From Benincasa hispida (taxonomy: Eukaryota > Streptophyta > Magnoliopsida > Cucurbitales > Cucurbitaceae): 64,000 nucleotides of DNA. Each line of letters starts with the position of its first letter. The first letter of the stretch is position 1. Of this stretch, positions 57,960 through 64,000 are shown in pieces. Position numbers and translations under genes: made by a program. Location: positions 9,275,744-9,339,743 of the forward strand of contig NC_052351.1 in NCBI RefSeq assembly GCF_009727055.1. Reading direction: 5' to 3'. Under the pieces are notes generated by a model that saw only the letters and a program-made list of their open reading frames with translations, made no database searches and was not told the DNA's origin.

Positions 57960-58280
57960 CTCTGGAAGTTTCGACATCTGGCTGCTCCATTCTTCCAAGT
58001 AAATTGTATATATATATAATTATTTTGCATTTTTTGAATGATTCTTTTCATCTTATCTAATAAGCATCTCTTGATCTGAAGAGGATTAGAGGCTTGATGC
58101 GGGGATTTACCTATTTCCTCCGGGGCTTATTCTGAGGTAAACATTATATCTATATCTTTTTATTCTTCTTTTCTTCTGTTTTTTTCTTCCTTAACATCTT
58201 TATTTTTCAATTTTCAGGAGATTTAGCCATTATTTCTCTCAGTGGCAGAATGACCTTCAAGGTTTATTTCCTTTTTTTTT
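57960..58280 (+). other. Splice-like exon series downstream of the small ORF
   Basis: AGAGGATTAGAGGC..TTCTGAG|GTAAAC (about 58080-58135) and TTTTCAG|GAGATTTAGCC..TTCAAG|GTTTAT (about 58218-58262) look like short exons between pyrimidine-rich introns. No long frame crosses them, so if transcribed they may be UTR or non-coding. Confidence 0.25.
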
Positions 58281-59189
58281 TTTTATTGCTGTTAAATTCA
58301 GCTCATAACTCACTGGGTGAGTATTTTGCGATATTTATTTAAATATACATGAGTTGGATTATTTTAAGTTTGTGATAGGTTTTAGCATATGTTTTTATTT
58401 TGTTATACCTTTAGTCTGAATATGGAACTATGGTTATTATATGTATTTTCTTAGTTAATATATGAGCTATCTTGTTGTGTGAATTTTGATAGTTAGTATA
58501 TGCCCTATTCGAAGCATGAACTGGTTCGGTCAAATAATCAAACCTATCCTTAAATAATTTGGAATTTATTTTGAGTAAGATAAACATGAGAGGCAAGCAA
58601 CACAATTAGGGTTTCACTTGGAGAAACAAATAAATAATCAAAATTAAAGGCTATATAAGCAACTTAATTAGGGTTTCCTTAAATGGACAGATAAAGAATG
58701 AGAATTCAAAAAAGCTAATCTGTTATTACTAATTCTGTTGGACTGAGAAGCCAATTTTATGCCTCCTCAAGCAGTATTGACCTTTTTAACTTTTTACCTT
58801 TCATTAAATGGATGCCTTTTATATCTAATAAAATAAAATATGCAATTATGTTAAAGATTTTAATTTATTTATGGCCAATAGGTACTACTAAAGTGACAAA
58901 TATTTATTATTTTAATATATTAAGTGGAAAATTCTCGGTATGTTTTTTCCTTCAACGCCCAAAGGAAAAGACAATCCAAAATTTAAGGAATAAATTTTTC
59001 GTTTCACACTCACTCTGACGCCAAACCTTTTAATTTCTTATTTTACAAAATAATTAAGTAATTATAAAAATAACGAATTAATAAATGAATTGTATTTAAA
59101 AATAAATAAAAGAAGAATGTTGGTTTGAATTTAATTAGAAAAGGCTCAATTATTTAAAAATAAAATAAAATTACCACTGAACATGTGTA
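58281..59189. other. AT-rich spacer
   Basis: No gene. The word AATTAGGGTTT occurs twice (about 58602 and 58661) in similar surroundings, a possible old short duplication. Confidence 0.4.
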
Positions 59190-60190
59190 AAAAATGACCA
59201 TGAAATTCAAAAGTTTCAAAAATCTCTTAAAACTTAAAATTATAGTTCAAAGAATACCTTCATTAATATTGAAAGGAAAACTTTAATGTTTTGTTTAAAA
59301 ACTACCCTTGAACTTTCAAAAGTTTCGAAAATACACTTAACTTAATAAAAGTTAAAAAAATACATCCACCATTAGTATTTGAAAAAAAAACTGTTAATTC
59401 TTTATGAGAAAAACAACTTTAAAAATTAAAATAAAAAGGAAAAAAAATGCTCCTACCATTAATTATGTTGTTCAATTGACTTGAAGTTCTCTTAAGTTTG
59501 AAAAGAATCAATTTTAAAATAAATTATATAGATATCTCACTTTTTCATATAGATATTCTCATATTTTTCTTAATTTTCTAATTCTTAGCTTACACCAATT
59601 TTCTCAACAACCAAAATTCCAAGTTAAAACATAAAATCCCAAAATCTAAATCTCCTCTTAAAATATACCAAAATGATAAATATTCAAATACAAAAAATTG
59701 ACTATTAACACACACAACTACTATCGTACAATTTTTGTTAAAATATAGAAGTCAAAATCCTTTAATGCTTTATTTATTATATTTCTTCTCATTATAGTTC
59801 ATATACCTTAATTAAAGTGTGCAATTTTATTTATTTATTTAATTTAGATAAATAAATATCAAATAGTTAACAAAAATGGGAGTAAGAGTGTATTGAAGAA
59901 GGAAGGTGAGAAAAAGATGGAAAATAGAGAGATAAGACGGTATTAACTGTTTTCGTTCATATAACATAAAAGACATTTCTTAATTTTTTTTTTTTTAATT
60001 ATAAGAGTATTTTTGAAACTTTTGAAAGTTCGGGTATTTTTAAAATAAAACTTTAACGGTTTCCATCTAAAACTAACGATAAGAATATTTTTGAACTCAT
60101 ATTAGAAATTTAGGGATATTTTTGAAGTTTTAAAATTTTTGGGATATTTTTGCAATAATGTGTAAAGTTCAGGAGGAGCATTTTTTTAAA
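59190..60190. mobile_element. Inverted-repeat element, about 1 kb, arms about 180-240 bp
   Basis: The left arm has GAACTTTCAAAAGTTTCGAA (about 59310). The right arm has the inverted GAAACTTTTGAAAGTT (about 60016), and further matching words lie outward of both (AAACTTAAAATT / AAGTTTTAAAATTT). The middle is AT-rich and non-coding. A single arm of the same family lies at 31620-31760. Such elements occur widely in plant genomes as non-autonomous Mutator-type transposons; that class is my guess. Confidence 0.5.
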
Positions 60191-60439
60191 TTAGTCTTGG
60201 AAAAACAATGCTTTTTTTTTTTTTTTTTTTTTTGTCCTTATAAAAGTAGGTTGAATGTTTGCATTCAAATATATTTTTTCAATTTTTCTTTAGAACAAGT
60301 GATAAATTTTCTTTTTTTATGCGTCAGTGCATCCCACCCATTTTTCTTAATATATGCTTGTTTTTTTTTTTTGTCAGTTTTTTCATATAAAAAAGTATAT
60401 TGTTATTAAAAATATTATAATAATAAATAGATGTTCAAT
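60191..60439. other. T-rich spacer
   Basis: A T run of about 22 (60212-60233) and other T runs. No gene. Confidence 0.4.
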
Positions 60440-60706
60440 TCTTAGTGTCCCTAAAACCATGTATCACCCTTCATGTTGTCCATGTGACTTGTAATTATTC
60501 ATACTTATTGTCCATGTAAGTCCACATCTTACTTGCCACTTAGCCTATATATAGTGGCATTTGATGAAATCACACATACATTGGTGAGAATTCCATTTCA
60601 AAATTCTATTAATTTTCATATTAACTAATTTTACAATTTTAGTTATTTTATTTTATATATGTAATATTATTATATAAATATATTATTATAATATATTTCT
60701 CTATAT
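60440..60706 (+). repeat. 5' LTR of copia element 8 (borders approximate)
   Basis: Has GTCCATGT.ACTTGTAATTATTC and its near copy, CCTATATATAGTGGCATTTG (TATA region, about 60544) and an AT-rich end. A degenerate primer site similar to CGTTATCAGCACG (CCGTATTCCCGTCATG, about 60708) follows. This is the lineage of copia element 1. The right LTR lies outside the window, so borders cannot be checked. Confidence 0.5.
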
Positions 60707-60889
60707 CCGTATTCCCGTCATGCTCCTTAATTTCACAATAGCACTCCTGTCGTTTTCTCTACTAAAGGTAGGTCCTAAAGGTATGTTGGTTTTTTCCTCT
60801 TCATTCTAATTAATAAATTTAATGTTATTTTGTATATTCAATATCTATTAAATCTCTAATATAAGAATATATTTTAGGATAGTGTTGCC
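60707..60889 (+). other. Leader of copia element 8, possibly with an intron
   Basis: CTACTAAAG|GTAGGTCC (about 60768) and ATATTTTAG|GATAG (about 60878) could be donor and acceptor of a leader intron just before the gag ATG. Confidence 0.3.
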
Positions 60890-61939
60890 ATGAAAAATCT
60901 CACAAAATTAGAATTTTCCACCCTTGATATTAATGGCAACAATTATTTGTCATGGGTACTTGATGATGCTGAAATCTAACTAGATGCTATGAATCTAGGG
61001 GAGACTATTAAAGAACAAAATACGACATTCAGTCAGGACAAAGCAAAAGCTATGATTTTCCTTAATCTTCATATCCACAAGGGATTGAAAATGGAGTATC
61101 ATAGAATAAACTATCCACGTATCTTGTGAAAAAATTTGAAAAGAGGTATAATCATAAAAAAACTGTTATTCGTCCTAAAGCTCGTTATGAGTGGATGCAC
61201 TTGAGGCTACAAGATTTCAAATCAGTAAGTGATTACAATTCTATATTATTTAAAATCAGTTCAAAATTGTTATTATGTGGAGAGAAAATTATTGATTCTG
61301 ATATGTTAGAGAAGACATTTTCTACATTTCATGTCTCGAATATGCTCCTACAACAGCAATATCGAGAGAGGTATTAAACAATATTCCGAACTAATTTCAT
61401 GTCTTCTCGTGGCCGAACAAAATAACGAGTTATTAATGAAAAACCACGAATCTTTACCAACTGAAACAACACCAATCCCTGAAATGAATGTTGTGAATGT
61501 TAATAATCGTGGTCGAGGTCGTGGTCGTGGTCATGGTCGAGGTCATGGCTGTAGTAGAGGAAGAAATAATTATTATTTTCGTGGTGGTCGTTCTAATCAT
61601 TTAAATTTCAAAAGAATCACACAAAATGATGATCACAAAGTAAAAGCTCTACAAGATAAAAGTTCAAGTAGTGTTAAAAAGAAATACTTCCGATGCGGAA
61701 TGACTGAGCATTGGTCACGTATTTGTCGTGCGTCAAAACACTTAGTTGACCTCTATCAAGCCTCCCTGAAGGAAAAAAAGAAAAATGTGGAAACAAATTT
61801 TGCATACCAGGATAATGACATATTTGACCCATCCCATATAACAAATTTGGATGTGGCAGACTTCTTTGAATCTTCTAAAGAGAAGATTAGCATAGTTGGT
61901 GGAACATCAAGTGTTTCTTTTAACTTTAAGAATATCTAG
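60890..61939 (+). pseudogene. Copia element 8: gag relic
   Basis: ATG 60890: MKNLTKLEFSTLDINGNNYL, SWVLDDAEI then a stop, QDKAKAMIFLNLHIHKGL. A frame change near 61126 leads to KFEKRYNHKKTVIRPKARYE and a second near 61350 to YSELISCLLVAEQNNELLMK. An RGG-box-like stretch (61507-61600) of RGRG and HGRG repeats follows. The zinc knuckle FRCGMTEHWSRIC has lost its first Cys (Tyr-Phe instead). LYQASLKEKKKNVE and the acidic end are typical of this lineage. Confidence 0.8.
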
Positions 61940-62084
61940 ATATAATGTTGTTGTTTTCTTTTATCTATCTTCATGTTTTCTTTTTATAGTAACTTTTGTA
62001 TATTTTAAGAGTTGTTTTTCTTATTGTAATTATTTTCTTTTAATGAAGTAACATGAATCATTTTCATATGTTGGGTGTTTAAAA

Positions 62085-63420
62085 ATGAGCAAATAAGATT
62101 TATGTCTGATGGCCAGTGCAACTACACACACAATACTTACAAATAAAAAATACTTTTCCAAATTGACAATGTTGAAAGAAAAAGTAAATACAACATCAGG
62201 TTCTGCAAACTTGATCGAAGGTTTTGGAAAAACCAATATTATTTTTCCTAGAGGAACAAAATTTACAATTGACAATGCATTGTTCTCTAGTCAATTAAAG
62301 AGAAATCTTATAAGTTTTAAAGATATATGTTACAATGGTTATCATATTGAGATTGATAGTAAGAATAATATGGAATATCTATATATCATATCCACTGTCT
62401 CAAATGAAAAATGTATACTAGAAGAGTTGCCTACTTTATCTTATGGATTATATTAAACTCATATACGAGTAATTGAAACATATGCAACAATGAACCTGAA
62501 ATTCATGAATCCATACATATTTATAATTTGGCATGACCGATTGGGTCATCCAAGATTTATAACGATTAGAAGAATTATTGAGAATTCAAATGGACATCCA
62601 TAAGTGCTAGAAGACTCTTCAATCTAATGAATTATCATGTGATGTTTGCTCTCAAGGAAAATTGATAATTAGACCATCACCAGCTAAAGTGGGGACTGAA
62701 TCACCTGCATTTTTAGAACGAATTCATTGTGATATATGTGAACTCATTAACCCATCAAGTGGACCATTTATATATTTTATGGTATTAATAGATGCATCCA
62801 ATAGATGATCACGCGTCTACTTATTATCAAGTTGAAATCTTGCATTTGTAAAATTACTTGCTCAAATAATTAAGTTAAGAGCACAATTTCCTGATCATAC
62901 AATTAAGATCATTCATCTTGATAATGCTGATGAATTTACATCCCAAGCTTTTGATAATTATTGTATGTCAATTGGGATAAGTGTTGAACATCATGTAGCT
63001 TATATTCATACACAAAATGGTTTAGGATAATCATTTATAAAACGTTTGCAATTAATTGCAAGACCATTACTTATGAGAGCTAAGTTTCCTTCATTTCTAT
63101 AGGGACATGCTATTTTTCATGCAACATCACTTGTACGCATTAGGCCAGTAGCTTATCATAAGTACCCGATATTACAATTAGCTTATGGTCACGAGCCAAA
63201 TATTTTTCATTTGAGAATTTTTGGATGTGCAATATATGTTCCAATTGCTCCACCACAACGCACTAAGATGGGTCCTCAAAGGAGGTTAGGAATATATGTT
63301 GGATATGATTCCCATCAATTATTAAATATCTTGAACCCCTGGCAGGTGATATATTTACTGCACGATTTGCTGATTGTCATTTTAATAAGACAAATTTTCC
63401 AACATTAGGGGGGGAATTAA
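62085..63420 (+). pseudogene. Copia element 8: protease and integrase relic
   Basis: The protease site reads MASATTHTILTNKKYF (about 62109): the catalytic Asp of DS(G/A)TTHTIL is Ala here. It continues GFGKTNIIFPRGT, NALFSSQLKRNLISFKDICY and WHDRLGHP (GAG-pre-integrase, about 62529). The integrase has PAFLERIHCDI, SGPFIYFMVLIDASNR, IIHLDNADEFTSQAFDNYC, VAYIHTQNGLG, LQLIARPLLMRAKFPS, HEPNIFHLRIFGCAIYVPI and RRLGIYVGYDSHQ. Stops occur at several sites (for example near 62805 and 63027). Confidence 0.83.
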
Positions 63421-64000
63421 GGAGTTGGAAAAAGAAATTACATGGAATGCATCGTTATTGTCTCATTTAGATCCCTGTACAGATCATTGTGAATTAGATC
63501 CCTGTACAGATCATTGTGAATTTGAAGTTCAGAAAATAATTTATTTGCAAAATATAGTAAATCAATTACCTGATGTATTTATAGATGCAAAGAAAGTAAC
63601 TAAGTCACATATACCAGCTACAAATGTTCCATAAAAAATTGATATCCCAACACAACAAGTTGTCACTAATGACTCTGGAACATGCCAAAAGCGTGGTAGA
63701 CTAGTGGGTTTTAAAGATAAAAATCCTCGAAAAGGAAAATAATTAATAGTGAAAAAGATTTGGTTGAGGATGTAAATACCCATAAAGAAATCTTTGACAT
63801 AACTAGTGAAGAAGGTGAAATACCTAAACATAATAATGAGATTTCAATAAACTATGTCATGACAAGAAAATGATGGAATCATACTAATGTAATTATTGAC
63901 AATATTTTGCGTATAATGTTGCTCTTAATATTATATCTGAAAATGAGGATCCTGAACCAAAATTTGTTGAAGAATATCGACATAGAAAAGATTAGCTTCA
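63421..64000 (+). pseudogene. Copia element 8: linker before RT, cut by the window edge
   Basis: Has TDHCE twice (27-bp duplication 63467-63520), VPATNVP-like text, QKRGRLVGFKDKNPRKGK (basic linker, about 63690-63740) and ISINYVMTRK (about 63842). The same linker in decayed form is found in copia element 1 (10640-10830). RT should start shortly after the window end. Confidence 0.75.
63467..63520 (+). repeat. 27-bp tandem duplication in the copia 8 linker
   Basis: TTAGATCCCTGTACAGATCA and TTGTGAA appear twice in immediate succession without a mismatch, giving LDPCTDHCE twice in frame. The exact match shows it is younger than most other damage in the element. Confidence 0.9.

Overview
The window is nuclear DNA of a flowering plant, most likely a dicot. 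It is AT-rich, has one spliced receptor-kinase gene with GT/AG introns, and is otherwise filled with Ty1/copia retrotransposons, CACTA transposons and short inverted-repeat elements. The style of the repeats suggests a cucurbit; that is inference from memory of such genomes, not something the sequence proves.

Layout. Positions 168-4037 carry the only convincing host gene, a STRUBBELIG-receptor-family (SRF) leucine-rich-repeat receptor kinase on the + strand, in 15 visible exons. Its signal-peptide exon is probably cut off by the left window edge. Its kinase domain lacks the normal catalytic aspartates' context (HQN instead of HRD, DSG instead of DFG), so it is an atypical kinase. After two tRNA-like SINE heads comes a nest of elements at about 5889-27135. 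The outermost is a minus-strand copia element. Its 3' LTR is split by a decayed DNA element carrying tandem repeats, and its integrase region is split by a CACTA transposon (11679 to about 26396). The CACTA transposase gene is split by a second, plus-strand copia element (18143-24473, target duplication TTTAT), which holds an unrelated inverted LTR (18365-20039).

Positions 27136-41300 hold a 33-bp minisatellite, LTR-like sequence, a minus-strand copia gag relic, an LTR fragment truncated by a plus-strand copia relic (33806-37458), a GC-rich island, a roughly 60-bp copy of part of the SRF gene, and a foldback element. Positions 41312-50490 contain one copia family in both orientations: a truncated plus-strand copy, a small non-autonomous CACTA element (target duplication TCT), then a minus-strand array LTR-internal-LTR-internal-LTR lying between the 5-mers TAATA and TAGTA. 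Positions 52106-64000 contain another CACTA end, an internally deleted copia copy, a doubtful small membrane-protein ORF, a 1-kb inverted-repeat element, and the 5' half of a further copia element that runs off the right edge.

No retroelement gene here is intact: all have stops or frameshifts, many of them C-to-T or G-to-A changes as expected after cytosine methylation. I found no convincing new multi-gene system. The interesting content is the structure of the element nests, the atypical kinase, and some unexplained repeats. All boundaries and similarities were judged by eye.
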